A DNA stretch of 64,000 nucleotides from Pomacea canaliculata (GCF_003073045.1 NC_037593.1:11642735-11706734), one strand, 5' to 3'; positions 25,201-36,720 are shown, counted from the first letter of the stretch. Program-made: numbers and translations. The notes: a model not told the origin generated them from the sequence alone.

Positions 25201-28200
25201 ATTACTTGACGAAGTCTTGTAGGAATCTCTTAAAACTTTAACATTTTCACGTACATTCAAAAAATTTCTTTGTAAGAGATATATAAATATAGTTCCAAAG
25301 CCTTGTTTACAGCTGAGTGTTTACTGCTTAACCACTCTTCAGCACGGCTTGGGAGGACAGACATGTATTATTTCTTCTGTAGTCACTGTTAATGGAGGTT
25401 TACAGTACATGGTAAACACACATAAACCTCTTTAAACACATATTATTTCTATTTGGTCACTTTAAAGCAGGTTTACCGTAGGGAGCTCCAACCTCCGCTG
25501 AACGACTCGAACGGACGACAGCCCTGTCTTCCTTGGTAGCCGCAACCTCTTTTGGCAAGCTTTTACCAGTCACACCTAAGTAAACAGAATAACTTACTGT
25601 TACCTGCTAAACAACTCTACATTGTAGATGTTCATCAAAGACATGAAGCTTTTCCTTTCACCATCTGGAAACGAGGCTGCGCCTGACAGGCCGAGTTGCT
25701 TTCTTCTCCTGCGACTTTTCTATTTTCTTTTGCAACGTCTCTGTTTCTTCGTACCCATACTTAAGCTAAAGTTGCATTTCGGTTCCTCTCAATTTCCGTG
25801 GTTTTTGTTTATTGCAGATTTTTTTTAATGGTTGCATCTCATCCATTACATCAGCGGTTCTCAACCTTTTACATGTGGCGACCCCCCTGACGAACACCGG
25901 TACGTCCGCGACCCCCCTTAGCCAGCTAGGTCGGTGGAAGAGCGGGGGGGGGGAGCTTTAGCTAACCTCGAACGCCGCGTCGAGGAAATCAATGCAATTC
26001 AACAACGGAAGAACAAAGTTCGTATCTGCAAGAAGTATAACTGTTAATGAAATTTTACTAAAGCTAATAAATATTATTTTATTGGACACTCACTTTGATT
26101 AATGAGAAGGTTGAGCCTGCTAGCTGTTGCATAGAGAAGCGAACCTGTGTGCGATGTTCGTACCCACTGCTATTCGCAGCTCAGCCTCTGCGTCCACACG
26201 ATTTCTGTATTTCGACTTCAGTGCTGCCACTGCTGAAAATCCTTGCTCACACATATATGAAGTTGAAAATGGCAGCAGAACTTTCATTGCTTTCTCAGAA
26301 AGGAGAGGATATTCACCGTTGATGCTAATCCAGAATGTTGGCACTGGTGTTGTTTGGAAGACCATTTTCAGGGATTGGTCACTCGAAAGGTCGATGAGCT
26401 GCTCTTCTTCTTGCGTGGACAACCCGCTTGTGCTAGGATCAGCCAGAAATGGATTACGAATCCAATCGTATTTAGTCACATCAATTTCAGCGAAGTAATG
26501 CTGAAACCTTTCTTGCAGTCCGTTTAGATGGGCAATAATTACATTCTTCACCTGATCAAGATTCAAGTTGTCAGCCTTGCACTTACACAAGCACGGAAAC
26601 ATATCAAAAATATTTTCTTGGCGTATCTTTTGCGTCCACAACGAAATTTTTCGGACGAAAGCATTCATCTTGTCAGTTGTTTGTAATATGGTGGTGTCCT
26701 TCCCTTGCATAGAAGTATTCACAACGTTCAGCTTCTCAAATATGTCCGATAAATATGCCATTAGCAGCAGCCATCGGTCGTTCTTAAGCAGGTCAGCCTT
26801 GTTGAAAGAGTTCTCCTTCAGAAACACCCACAATTCTTCCCGCAATTCAAAGACTCTTGCGAGAGCTTTTCCACGCGACAACCACCTTGAGTCGCAGTAC
26901 TAGAGCAAGGTGTCATAGTCGGCTCCCATGTCTTGACATATCAGAGAAAACAGGCGAGATCTGGCAGAACTGTTCTTCACAAAGTTCACCATTTTAATGA
27001 CATCTGTTAGCACTGTGTTCAACTCAACACTCAAATCTTTGGAAGCTAGAACTTCACGGTGGATCATGCAGTGAGTCCAAACTACGTCTGGAGCAACCTT
27101 TTTAATAAGAGATTGCAACCCTTGTTTCTTTCCAGCCATTGCAGGGGCGCCATCTGTGCACAAGCCGACGCAGGAACTCCAGGAAATGCCTTGGTCCTTA
27201 AGGAAGTCATCGACAATTCCAAAAAAATCTTGGGCTGTTGCTCTGCGTTCAATTTTCTTGCAAAATAAAAAGTCTTCCAGAAGATTATTTTCCCACACGT
27301 AACGAATGTAAGCAATCAAATGTGAGTCACCTGCAGTGTCAGTAGCTTCATCTAACTGCAAAGCAAAATTTTGGCTTTTTATACGACTGATCAACTGGTC
27401 AGACACGTCTTCAGATATCTCAGTTATTCTTCGGCGAACTGTGTCATTTGACAAAGGAATGGCTTGCAGTTGCCTAGCAGCATCTTCTCCTATCATTGTC
27501 CGTACAATGTCCATTGCTGCAGGCAGTATTAATGACTCTCCGATCGTATGTGCTTTTTTGTTTTGAGCAATGCGATAGGAAACTTGATACGAAGCCATCA
27601 AAGCTTTCTTATGAATTGATGTATGTGAGACAAATGTTTTTTTGTCTCTTTTGTATTCTTGCAATTTTCGTTCAAAAAATTCGAGAGGTTTGCAAGCTAA
27701 CTCCGCATGCCGAGTTTCCAAATGGCGCCGTAGTTTGTTTGGCTTCATACTCTCTGGAGCTAATATTGCGAGGCAAACAACACAATGTGGCCGTTCTTTA
27801 CCATCAACAATAATGTTTGTAAAACCAGTTTTCAAGTATTCATTGTCATACTTTCTTACTTTCGTAGCAGGCCTTTCTGGTTTTTCATCGGCTTCAGCAC
27901 CCAAAACTTGCACATCGCTCGTTTCTTCACTTTTTCTTTTCAAAAAACCACCGCAATCAGTTCCTTTTCGCAGCACAAATTTATCCATGGCTATCTTCTT
28001 CAGGACAAACACGTGTACTTGCATCCAAAATTTGGATTAAAACTGCTGTCTTTATCCAGTCGCAGCGCATTGTCTGGTCATGGCCTTCTGTCAGGGACCT
28101 ATAGAGCAGTGGTTCTCAAAGTGTGGTCCGTGGAGCACTAGTGGTCCGCTGGCAGAAGTCAGGTGGTCCGCGGCTGCAGTCGTCATGTCAGCAAAGTGAT

Positions 28201-30199
28201 GTTTAAAGTGATGCATTCCTCGCATTAACATTTTAATTACAAAGAACGAGGTATGTAGTTTTATGTCAACTTATTACTATACTACTGTCACAAAAGGACA
28301 TTTAGTTTTGAATTGTAATGAAACAAATTCGGCAATTTAAATTTGAAATTCATAGTACAAAGGGATTTTTAGGCCTTGGTGGTCCGCCATATTTTTTACC
28401 TAAGTAAAGTGGTCCGCGGTCCGAAATACTTTGAGAACCACTGCTATAGAGTACTAGGACTGAGCACGTGCGAATGAAAGGGTGTGAATGATGGACGTTT
28501 CCTGAATGCGTGCCTTTTAGATCTTTTAAAAAAAAAAAGAGAGGTGTGACTGGAGAGGGAGAGGGGAGTCAGCGATGAGAGATTGGGGAAGAGAGAGGGC
28601 AAAAGGTGAGAGGAGGGAGATTGGAGGCTTAATTGTTTAGAGGGGGATTGTGTTTTGAGTTTTGGAAGTGAAAAGTCACTGCATTGCAGAGACAGTGTAC
28701 TTGAATAGGGAGAAGAGATTTGGAGTTTGAGCCCCCCACCACTCGGTTACACAATGTAAACTAATTTCACTAATACCAGTATAAGAAACTTTTTAAAAAA
28801 TGACCACCTTCGCGACCCCCTTGTAGGCACGTCGCGACCCCCCAGGGGGTCGCGCCCCACAGGTTGAGAACCGCTGCATTACATAGATGTTAGATTAATT
28901 CATGCTGCTCGTTCTTTGTTTCTATTTTGTAAATCTTAGTCTGTGAATCTAAATGTTTATCGAATATTGTGTACAAACTGTAATATAGATTGTTTCAAGA
29001 AAGGCTAAGTGAACAGTGCTGTGAAATAAGACATGAGGTTTCATACTATTTATTTTATATGAATATATTTATACATTTTTTGTTAAAAATAAACTTGTTA
29101 CTGCTGTGATCAGCAAGATTGAATTTTTAATTCTCTTTGATCCTTTACCTGCTCATGACAAATATTTAACATACTATGTACTTATAACATATATCATAAT
29201 CATACCTTTTACTTATTTTGTCATGTTTATTCTAGTTGTTGCCAAGGCAGCAACGCCAGTGATGCTTTTCTAATAAACTGATCATAAATGTTTTTTTTTA
29301 GTAAAATACAATTGATAAGAAAAAGAACTTGCCTAAGGTGACAATCACAGCAAAGGTCACAGCTAGTCGTGTCACGAATGTGAGACGAGGTGATCGTGAG
29401 GCGGCCTGAGAAAAAAAAAATAATAAATACACAGACGATGGCATTCGATTGAGTAGACTAATAAGCAAGACTCGAAAGAAAAAACTAATCCCATTTTTCT
29501 ATATACTGATGGAGGATAAAATTTAAGGCTTCAGTATGAACATGTAGAATATAAAACATGAATCGCAAACTAAAAGAATTTGCAAATAATAATCATAAAA
29601 AGTAAATTCTGCTAGATTGTCACGACACCGCTAAGTGTCTCTCGCTCACTCCCTTTCGTCACACTTGCGGCGTTACACAAATACGCGTGCTTTCACACAC
29701 ATATAATGATTTGCCTAAAGGAGTCTGCCTATTTTTAGTAAACAAAAAAAAATAAAGTATTGGCCCTTGAACTCACACAAATATTAGGACTTAAGCGTCT
29801 GAGTATTTAGCATCCATGTTAAAGTTCTGAAAATGATCTTCACTCTTAATCAAACGTCCTGCTTCCAGTCCTGTCACGCTTACCTCTCCCTACCTATTCT
29901 CCCGTCCTCCCTAACTCCTCTCCCCTCTGTCGTCACACCTCTTTTTTACATCATCGGCACACGCATTCCGAAAACTTTCGTCATTCACGCTCTTTCGTCC
30001 TTGCACGTGCCCTTAGTCCTCTCACTTCGACTAGGTCTGTGACATAGATACTATCACTTGATTGTAACGGTTTGGTTAAACTTTATTTTAATATTCTTAA
30101 AGGATAGCGCGCCTCAGAAAAGTACCAAGATTTATAAAAAAAATTTAAAAAATAGTGTATACATAATATAAATAATTAATCTACATAAACTCTTACCAT
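22254..30199 (-). CDS. short C-type lectin with altered binding-site residues (gene C)
   Basis: Coding exons: ATG at 30199-30197, then 29405-29333, 25575-25477, 24425-24246 and 22495-22254. They total 597 nt, giving 198 residues, with the same phases and the same GC donor in intron 2 as gene B. The protein has the hydrophobic N-terminus, the linker ending GAPYG and six CTLD cysteines. Two usually constant features differ. The WIGAND motif reads LIAAND, losing the core Trp, and the acidic ligand in NNEDC is Gln (NNQDC). QPD is kept. The fold may be weaker or sugar binding changed, although the frame is open throughout. Intron 2 holds a 3-kb hAT transposon and intron 4 a TTAA-flanked element with THAP remains. 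Confidence 0.82.
22923..23610 (+). mobile_element. probable Kolobok-like element with THAP remnant
   Basis: A 688-bp block is flanked by TTAA on both sides (22919-22922 and 23611-23614). The corresponding sequence in gene B, near 13030, has a single cttTAA. The ends begin agggattcttaaggc and, inverted, agatactcaaggc, a weak inverted repeat. It carries a THAP-type zinc finger fragment. TTAA duplication plus THAP is the Kolobok signature, but the left flank also differs from B, so the boundary is uncertain. Confidence 0.5.
23146..23300 (+). pseudogene. broken THAP-domain fragment
   Basis: MPRECAAPDCHEK opens at 23146 in one frame. The rest of the motif, KDGKDSKFSFHQFPTDRALQ, continues in the next frame, so a frameshift separates the two halves. 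The order C-x4-C, then FHxFP and an RINRRR basic run, matches the N-terminal half of a THAP zinc finger. The usual Trp after FHxFP is Cys. Only this small part remains; it is more likely transposase-derived than a host THAP gene, given the TTAA flanks. Confidence 0.6.
26120..27988 (-). pseudogene. hAT transposase (ZBED5/FAM200-like), one in-frame stop
   Basis: From the ATG at 27988 (MDKFVLRKG) the frame runs to 26120 with one TAG at about 26900, giving roughly 620 residues. A BED-type zinc finger comes first (CVVCLAILAPESMK, then RRHLETRH). The catalytic core has LQLDEATDT and CTDGAPAMAG. The C-terminal hAT dimerisation region contains LLPFSTSYMCEQGFSAVAAL. Its closest look-alikes are the vertebrate domesticated ZBED5 and FAM200 proteins. 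The single stop may make this copy inactive, but the rest is well preserved, so it is young. Confidence 0.88.
28107..28443. mobile_element. nested hAT MITE inside the hAT transposon
   Basis: A 337-bp non-coding element starts cagtggttctcaaagtgtgg and ends with the inverse pattern, ctttgagaaccactg. It is flanked by a perfect 8-bp duplication, ctatagag (28099-28106 and 28444-28451). It inserted into the non-coding 5' side of the larger hAT, so it is younger than that element's arrival or came with it. Confidence 0.9.
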
Positions 30200-30262
30200 C
30201 TGAAGACGTCTGTACTTCTCGTTGTGTTCACGGAGTTCGTAGAGGAGAGACCTCGGACTGTC

Positions 30263-30291
30263 TGAACACAGGGCGGCATCAGCAATATATA
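30263..30291 (-). promoter_or_regulatory. core promoter of gene C
   Basis: TATATA at 30286-30291 lies 28 bp upstream of the TCAGAC initiator (A at 30263). About 67 nt of 5' UTR would precede the ATG that ends exon 1. Conservation with the other units continues to about 30470 and then stops. Confidence 0.6.
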
Positions 30292-30479
30292 CTCTCGTCC
30301 ACACTCCCACATGGCATCACGTGTAAATATTTTGTGAGAGGAGGCCGGCCAGTAACAGGTATCCACGTCACGAGAGGCGTGGTCTGACATGAACACGCCC
30401 TGTCATCAATATTTTATTGTGTCGTTTGTAGCTTGAACACAGTTCAAATTTATGTCACGGAGGAAGAATATGCATTTTT

Positions 30480-30988
30480 CGCAATACCTACATGGTTAGC
30501 TAGACGGTTCTCAGTAGTGACTGTAAGGCCGGCACATCCTTCTCAGGTGATCGTTACCTGACATGTCATCTGCTTGAGTGAAATTTTATGTGCAGACTTC
30601 CCTTTGTATTAGCTAGGGTACGTCACGTGGAGTTGTATGTTAGAATATGGGCTTGTTTACTAAATACTTTAATTAGAGGAGCGGCGTTGGAGTCCTAATC
30701 AACAGATGAATATTAGAACTACACTAAGTTCAGCTCTCTCCCGCTCTCTCTCTCAATCCACACATCATCATCAGCAGCAGCATCTAAAATCATTATGAAA
30801 ATACTTTTAAATTCGTTGCAAACTAAATAAATCTAGGTGATGTTTGACAAATAGAAATATTTCTATCACCACCATGTTAGAAACGTGTCAGGTCAACAAT
30901 TAGCCTATACAAACGATAAAGATTTGTAAAAGAGTGTGAAATAAAGAGGAGGACAAGTGGTCTAAGAAGGCGATCGACAGGTAGGTAC

Positions 30989-31020
<32 letters not shown>

Positions 31021-31330
31021 GAGAAGCACGCATGCGTACTGTTGCATTGAACACCGTGCATTCTCGCTGTGTTTTTGCAGCTCCACTAAAACGATAATAA
31101 AGTTTGTCCTTTTTCTTTTGCTAACACACCCATGACTGCTGTCGTCTAGCAATCAATCAGACATCATCTGGACAGAATTCAGATGGGTATCACAAGGAAT
31201 AATTATGATCGCGGTATATGGTTATTATAGAAGTTGTGCTTTGAACGATTGATATCAAGACAGCTGTTGTCAGAAAAGAAGGGAAAACTTTACTTCACTT
31301 ATTTCATCCTTTGATCTCTCTCTCTCTCTT
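30480..31330. other. gene-free stretch upstream of gene C
   Basis: No supported coding sequence. It contains short CT/GA-rich and GT-rich runs (about 30740-30760 and 30990-31015) and leads into the long triplet repeat. Confidence 0.5.
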
Positions 31331-31337
31331 TGTCATT

Positions 31338-31470
<133 letters not shown>

Positions 31471-31596
31471 TCGTCATCGTCGTCGGATTTGTATAGCCCT
31501 TTTCCCTTGCAAAGGCCCTTTGTGGGTTTTACAAGAGATAGGGGGCGTTAGGCAATGTAGCTGTGGTATAAAGAACGCCGTCACCAACAAACAGAG

Positions 31597-31797
31597 CCAT
31601 ACACACAGTCAGTGACGTGTCAACTACTTCTATAAATACAGTCAGTGACGTGTCAACTACTTTTATAAATACAGTGACATGTCAGCTACTTCTATAAATA
31701 CAGTCAATGACATGTCAACTACTTTTATAAATACAGTTAGTGACGTGTCAACTACTTCTATCAATACAGTCAGTGACATGTCAACTACTGTTATCGA
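31597..31797. repeat. 33-bp minisatellite
   Basis: Six units of roughly 29-33 bp share acagtcagtgacgtgtcaac followed by tacttctataaat. It abuts the left edge (31805) of the duplicated segment that contains copy D. The same edge in copy 1 is preceded by a different, unrelated minisatellite. Confidence 0.9.
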
Positions 31798-32422
31798 GGC
31801 AGCAGGCGCCATTACAGATAGGAACTCCTGTTTTTATATTTTCTTGTCTTTTCTTTCTCGACTTTCTATTTGTGTTTTTATCAACTGCATTTTTTAAAAT
31901 CTTTTCTTCAACTATAGCATCTTTTATTGTTGCATTCGTCATTTAAATACCTTCTGTAAAGGTAAAAGAAAGATATCTTAAGAAACGAGAGCGACAGGTG
32001 TGATTTATTTGGCAAGCTGTTTCTTGAACGATGTTGTAAAGACGGTCCATCAAGATGGGAACACCTTGGCTGCGTCGCATTGACGGTCTTAACTGGAGTT
32101 CAGACTGCGTTCAAGCTAAACAAAAATTGTCATTAAAAAAAATATTAGAAAAAGTTTAAATCTTTACCATCCAATGTAAATCAATTGCCCCTGTGGGACC
32201 CCGGGGAATGCTTGCCTAGCAAGCATTGCAAGAATAGGGTCCCTGCCATCCAGCCAGGCATGTCGTAAGAGGCGACTAAGGTGGACACCTCACCTAGAGG
32301 TAAAATAGGTTGTGGTAGGGCTAACAACCCCACCATGTAAAAAAAATCCTGTTACAGAAACTAAAACCAGAGAACTCGTCACAGATGGCGGAGGTAATGA
32401 AGCACACCAGGAGACTGGACTA

Positions 32423-33250
32423 ATGACGGACGACAGCCAAACCCGAAAGGGAGCTGGCGCCCCGACAGCGGATTTACTGAAGCCGAGGCAGAAGTTGAGG
32501 GTGGGGTGCTGGAACGTCCAGACCTTGTACCAGACTGGCAGGATGCTCCAATTACTCAAGGAGTTTGACAACTACAACTTGGACATCCTGGGAGTCAGTG
32601 AGGGCAGATGGACCGGCACGGGAAAGAGGAGACTAGCGTCAGGACATACCATCTTGTTCTCAGGAAGATCAGACGCTCAGCACTCTGAAGGAGTAGCTCT
32701 ACTCCTCAACAAGAAAACGGAAAAGGCACTGCTGGAATGGAAGCCTTATGGACCCAGGCTTTTGAGAGCAAGATTCCATTCCAAGTACACCAAGCTGACA
32801 GTGCTAGCCTGCTATGCACCAACAAATGACTCTGAGGCAGAAGACAAGGATGCTTTTTACGATCAGCTCCAGGCAGCCTCAGAAAGCGTTCCAGCCCACG
32901 ACATGTTGCTCATCATCGGCGATCTCAATGCCAAGGTGGGAAGTGACAACACCTGCAGGGAGCATGTCATGGGCAAACATGGAATCGGAACCATCAATGA
33001 CAACGGAGAGAGACTGGCAGACTTTTGTGAAGAAAACAACCTACTGATTGGAGGCACACTCTTCCCACACAAAGACATCCACAAGGCAACATGGACATCA
33101 CCAGATGGGATCACAAAGAACCAGATAGACCATGTCATCATCAACCGAAAATGGAGGAGCTCACTTCAAGATGTTAGAGCCTACAGAGGAGCAGACATTG
33201 CCAGTGACCACACTCTTGTGATAGCCACAGTTTCTCTGAAGCTGCGTTGA
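32423..33250 (+). CDS. RTE LINE apurinic/apyrimidinic endonuclease part
   Basis: From the first in-frame ATG at 32423 the frame encodes about 275 residues. Motifs of the exonuclease-endonuclease-phosphatase family appear in order: GCWNVQTL, GVSEGRW, LACYAPTND, IIGDLNAKVG, and IDHVIINR with SDHTLV at the end. The enzyme nicks target DNA for reverse transcription. The frame stays open further upstream, but only from a GTG at 32312. It ends at a TGA (33248-33250); the reverse transcriptase continues in the same frame, so this is one polyprotein with a single premature stop rather than two genes. Confidence 0.88.
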   Translation: MTDDSQTRKGAGAPTADLLKPRQKLRVGCWNVQTLYQTGRMLQLLKEFDNYNLDILGVSEGRWTGTGKRRLASGHTILFSGRSDAQHSEGVALLLNKKTEKALLEWKPYGPRLLRARFHSKYTKLTVLACYAPTNDSEAEDKDAFYDQLQAASESVPAHDMLLIIGDLNAKVGSDNTCREHVMGKHGIGTINDNGERLADFCEENNLLIGGTLFPHKDIHKATWTSPDGITKNQIDHVIINRKWRSSLQDVRAYRGADIASDHTLVIATVSLKLR

Positions 33251-33280
33251 TCACGAGGAAAACAGGCACGTCAGCAGAGA

Positions 33281-35395
33281 GTGGACTCCGGCAAACTGAA
33301 AAATCCAGCCACCGAAAGGGCCTTTGCTATGGAAGTAAAGAACAGGTTCCAGGCACTAGGAGACCAACAAGAGATGACCTTAGACGACTTCAATCGAGTC
33401 TTACAGGAATCAGGAGAGAAAATACTGGGCTTCCAACGGAAAAAGAAAGAACAGTGGATTAGAGAAGAGACATGGAGGAAGATAGAAGAGAGAAAGTCAG
33501 CCAAACAAAGAATCAACAGCACCAGATCTGAACGCCTGAAGGAACAACACAGACAAAGATATGCAAAACTGAACAAAGAGGTAAAGAGGATGACAAGAAC
33601 CGACAAAAGATATCACATAGAGAAACTGGCAGATGAAGCAGAAAATGCAGCAAGTAAAAATGACCTGAAGACACTGTACAAGATAAACAAACAGCTAAAC
33701 AACGGGTTTAAGAACAGTGATGTGCCAGTGAAAGACGTGAACGGTAATGTCGTCGAGGGAGAGGCAGGAAAACTACAGCGCTGGAGGGAACATTTTGAGT
33801 CGGTTCTGAACAGACCAGATCCCCCTCAGCTTGCAGACATCCAGCCAGCAGCTATAGACCTTGACATCTGCACAGACCCACCAAGCCTGGAAGAAGTGAC
33901 AGCAGCAGTCAAGACAATGAAGAGCGGCAAAGCACCAGGGGCAGATGGAATAACAGCAGAGATGTTGAAAGCAGACGTGAATGTGACAGCTCCCAAGCTG
34001 ACTGAAATCTTCAGGCAAATTTGGGAATCAGGGCAGGTCCCTGTTGCGTGGAAGACAGGGCTCATCTTCAAGTTACCCAAGAAAGGAGATCTTGGAGACT
34101 GCAATAATTGGAGGGGCATAACACTTCTTTCCCTCACCAGCAAGGTCTTCAGCAAGATTGTTTTGTCAAGACTGACGGCAACTCTTGAGAAAGACCTCCG
34201 ACCACAGCAAGCAGGATTTCGCCCTGGGCGATCCTGCTCCGAACACATCTTCATTCTGCGACAGATTCTGGAGCAGAGCAACGAATGGAACACACCGCTG
34301 TACATCAATTTCATCGACCTGGAGAAGGCTTTTGACAGCATCCACCGCGAGTCCTTATGGAAGATCCTGAGGCATTACGGAGTCCCTGCAAAACTTGTTC
34401 AGGTCATTGCAATGCTGTACAGCGATTTCAAATCCCAGGTTGTCTGTGACACGGAGCTCACAGACCCCTTCAACGTCAGTACCGGGGTGAAGCAGGGCTG
34501 CATTCTGTCGCCGTTCCTCTTCATCCTGGCCATGGACTGGATCATGAAGACTTCCACCGACAGCGAGAGGAGAGGGCTCAGATGGACCATGACTATGACA
34601 GCAACAACAACGCTGGAAGACTTGGACTTTGCTGATGACATTGCCCTGCTGTCACACCGCCACCAAGACATGCAGGAAAAAACAAAGGCCTTCTCAGAAA
34701 CAGCTGGAAACCTTGGCTTGAAGGTCAGCACAAAAAAGACTAACAGTATGAGAGTGAACGCCAGAGTCCAAGACAGCATCAAACTAAATGGAGAAGAGAT
34801 TGAGGAAGTTGACAGTTTCACCTATCTTGGGTCCAAAATGTCGAACACTGGGGATGCGGAGGTGGAGATTCGAGCCCGACTGGCGAAAGCCAGTCAGGCC
34901 TTTGCCTCACTCAGGAGCACATGGAAGGCAAAAAACATCAGCCAGAAGATCAAGCTGAGAATCTTCAAGTCAAATGTGATCAGCACCCTCCTTTACGGAT
35001 CAGAATCTTGGAAGATGACCAAAACCATCAGTAACAAGCTTGACGTCTTCCAAAACAGATGCCTCAGGCGCATACTTAACATCTTTTGGCCAAACACCAT
35101 CACCAACGAAGAACTCCACCGAAGAAGTGAAACCGAGTCCATCACCACGCAGGTTCAACGAAGGCGTTGGCGATGGATTGGACATGTGCTCCGCCAGCAG
35201 ACAGCAGACCTTTCCAGAGTCGCCCTACGATGGACTCCAGACGGCCGAAGAAAACGAGGCCGCCCAAAGGAAACTTGGAGAAGAACAGTGGAAAGGGAGA
35301 TGAAAGGAAAGGGCTGGACATGGGGTCACCTAGAGCGGGTTTCAGCCGATCGACATCGGTGGCGGACTCTGGTTGAGGCCTTATGTGCAACCTGA
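33281..35395 (+). CDS. RTE LINE reverse transcriptase part
   Basis: About 704 residues continue the endonuclease frame after the TGA at 33248-33250; the true protein would have no separate start here. Reverse transcriptase motifs include GKAPGADGI, GFRPGRSCSEHI, FIDLEKAFDSI, GVKQGCILSPFLF and the catalytic FADD (in DLDFADDIALLSH). A C-terminal region with WIGHVLRQ and a basic RRKRGRPKETWRR run follows, as in other RTE LINEs. The frame is open to its stop at 35395. Antisense open frames over this stretch are shadows. Confidence 0.92.
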   Translation: MDSGKLKNPATERAFAMEVKNRFQALGDQQEMTLDDFNRVLQESGEKILGFQRKKKEQWIREETWRKIEERKSAKQRINSTRSERLKEQHRQRYAKLNKEVKRMTRTDKRYHIEKLADEAENAASKNDLKTLYKINKQLNNGFKNSDVPVKDVNGNVVEGEAGKLQRWREHFESVLNRPDPPQLADIQPAAIDLDICTDPPSLEEVTAAVKTMKSGKAPGADGITAEMLKADVNVTAPKLTEIFRQIWESGQVPVAWKTGLIFKLPKKGDLGDCNNWRGITLLSLTSKVFSKIVLSRLTATLEKDLRPQQAGFRPGRSCSEHIFILRQILEQSNEWNTPLYINFIDLEKAFDSIHRESLWKILRHYGVPAKLVQVIAMLYSDFKSQVVCDTELTDPFNVSTGVKQGCILSPFLFILAMDWIMKTSTDSERRGLRWTMTMTATTTLEDLDFADDIALLSHRHQDMQEKTKAFSETAGNLGLKVSTKKTNSMRVNARVQDSIKLNGEEIEEVDSFTYLGSKMSNTGDAEVEIRARLAKASQAFASLRSTWKAKNISQKIKLRIFKSNVISTLLYGSESWKMTKTISNKLDVFQNRCLRRILNIFWPNTITNEELHRRSETESITTQVQRRRWRWIGHVLRQQTADLSRVALRWTPDGRRKRGRPKETWRRTVEREMKGKGWTWGHLERVSADRHRWRTLVEALCAT

Positions 35396-36413
35396 TGCAC
35401 AAAGAGGAATAGATAGATAGATAGTAAATCAATTGACTGCTACGTGTGCTGTGCTTTTAGAATCTTACTGATTCTGTCAACTTCTGTAGCCTGAGGGTTT
35501 CCAAGTTCCTGAAAGCTGACATTAGTCAAATTCAAATCAATGGAGGTTAAAATGGTGCAAGAAATATTATTTAGGTTGGACACCACATCCATTTACCTGG
35601 CGACTTCACTAGATCGAAAAAAAATCAAACTCTCTCTTTACAGTGAGATTTTTTAGCCTCAATTTGATGAGCAGAACATGTAAATTAATTCTTGAGTGTT
35701 ATAAATGCTTGAACTATCGACCGAGGAGGAAGGGTAAAGGTCGCAGCACGAGGCAATTCCAGGTAGAACTCATATGCTAACAGAATGGGCATTACCTGGC
35801 ATTACCCTTTGTGGATTCGAATAAAGTTGTATTGTAATGTTTTAATCTTATCTGAACTTTTGGTTTGAACAGACGACCTCAAGCATTACCTACCTGTGAG
35901 TGCAACCTCGGACATCAAAGGAAGTTTACATGCTGACTTCCCTTTGTAAGCTCGAGGGCAAGACACCTGGATTAGTATCCTGGAATACGTGTTTACTGTA
36001 AGACCTGCCTTAACTAGCGGACTGGCGTTGGACCCTTAATCCACAGTCAGCTTAATAATATTACTGGTAGACGGACACAATTCGCAGATTTATCAGGTAG
36101 TGCGGATGTCGATATGGTATCTACTAAACGTTATACTATTGTCTAAATATAGAGGTGTGCATTATGTGTAATAATCACTGGCTGTGCTATATTGTTCATT
36201 GCTTAATCAATTAATCATTTACACATCTACCTGAAGATTATCGGCATGTTCGAAATCTGGGGATCGAGTAGCAGTACCTTATTATATGAGTATCAGGTGT
36301 GGAGTTTAAACACATCTGTAGAATTCGATTTCAAAGAGAGAACATATTTTACTCCTAGCTTGAAGTCTCATTGCTTCAACAAAGTACATGAATGTTTTTC
36401 CAGTACAGACGGC

Positions 36414-36720
36414 CAGGGCCGCCGAGAGCCAGCCCGGGCCCCGGGACAGACGACCTCTCCGGGCCCCTTGTACTTGTAATCGTAAATTATTTTCCCAGTG
36501 TATAATGTATGTTTACAATTCGAATCTCAATATCTACACTCAAACTCAACTTCTGCATGTGTAATGCTTGGGTGTTTTGTACTTAGACCTTTCTTTAAAA
36601 GAAAAAGAAAAGGAGAAGAAGAAAAAAATCCACTGACCAATTAAGTCCGGGCCCCCTTGACAGCCGCGGGCCTGGGTACACCAGACCCCCCTGTCCCCCC
36701 CCCCCCTCTCGTCAGGCCTG
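36414..36720. mobile_element. hAT-type MITE, second copy, 307 bp
   Basis: Near-identical to the element at 7702-8001, with the same end sequences. It has its own perfect 8-bp duplication, cagacggc (36406-36413 and 36721-36728). It sits in sequence unique to copy 2. The high similarity of two independent insertions indicates recent activity. Confidence 0.9.

Larger units (their letters stand above)
25852..28876 (-). mobile_element. autonomous-type hAT transposon in intron 2 of gene C
   Basis: The 3025-bp element has terminal inverted repeats (cagcggttctcaaccttt on the left, its inverse aggttgagaaccgctg on the right). A perfect 8-bp duplication, cattacat, flanks it at 25844-25851 and 28877-28884. 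Genes B and E have an uninterrupted version of this site; in E cattacat is at 46380-46387. The transposase is on the minus strand and a second hAT element is nested at 28107-28443. The ends resemble the Charlie/SPIN group of hATs, some members of which are known to move between distant animals. Confidence 0.92.
32188..35424 (+). mobile_element. RTE-type LINE, nearly full length
   Basis: The 3237-bp element is flanked by an 11-bp duplication, taaatcaattg, at 32177-32187 and 35425-35435. The same place in copy 1 (about 1680) is an empty site with one copy of this sequence. It ends in AGAT tetranucleotide repeats, as RTE elements often do. It encodes endonuclease and reverse transcriptase in one frame, interrupted once at 33248-33250. 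The 5' end has a short palindrome (gcttgcctagcaagc). It inserted after the duplication or before it in only one lineage, so it is relatively young. Confidence 0.93.

Noticed and set aside
26568-28141. Plus-strand frames across the hAT transposon
   Set aside because: Shadows of the minus-strand transposase.
33826-34341. Antisense frames over the LINE reverse transcriptase
   Set aside because: Shadows of the coding strand with no independent support.
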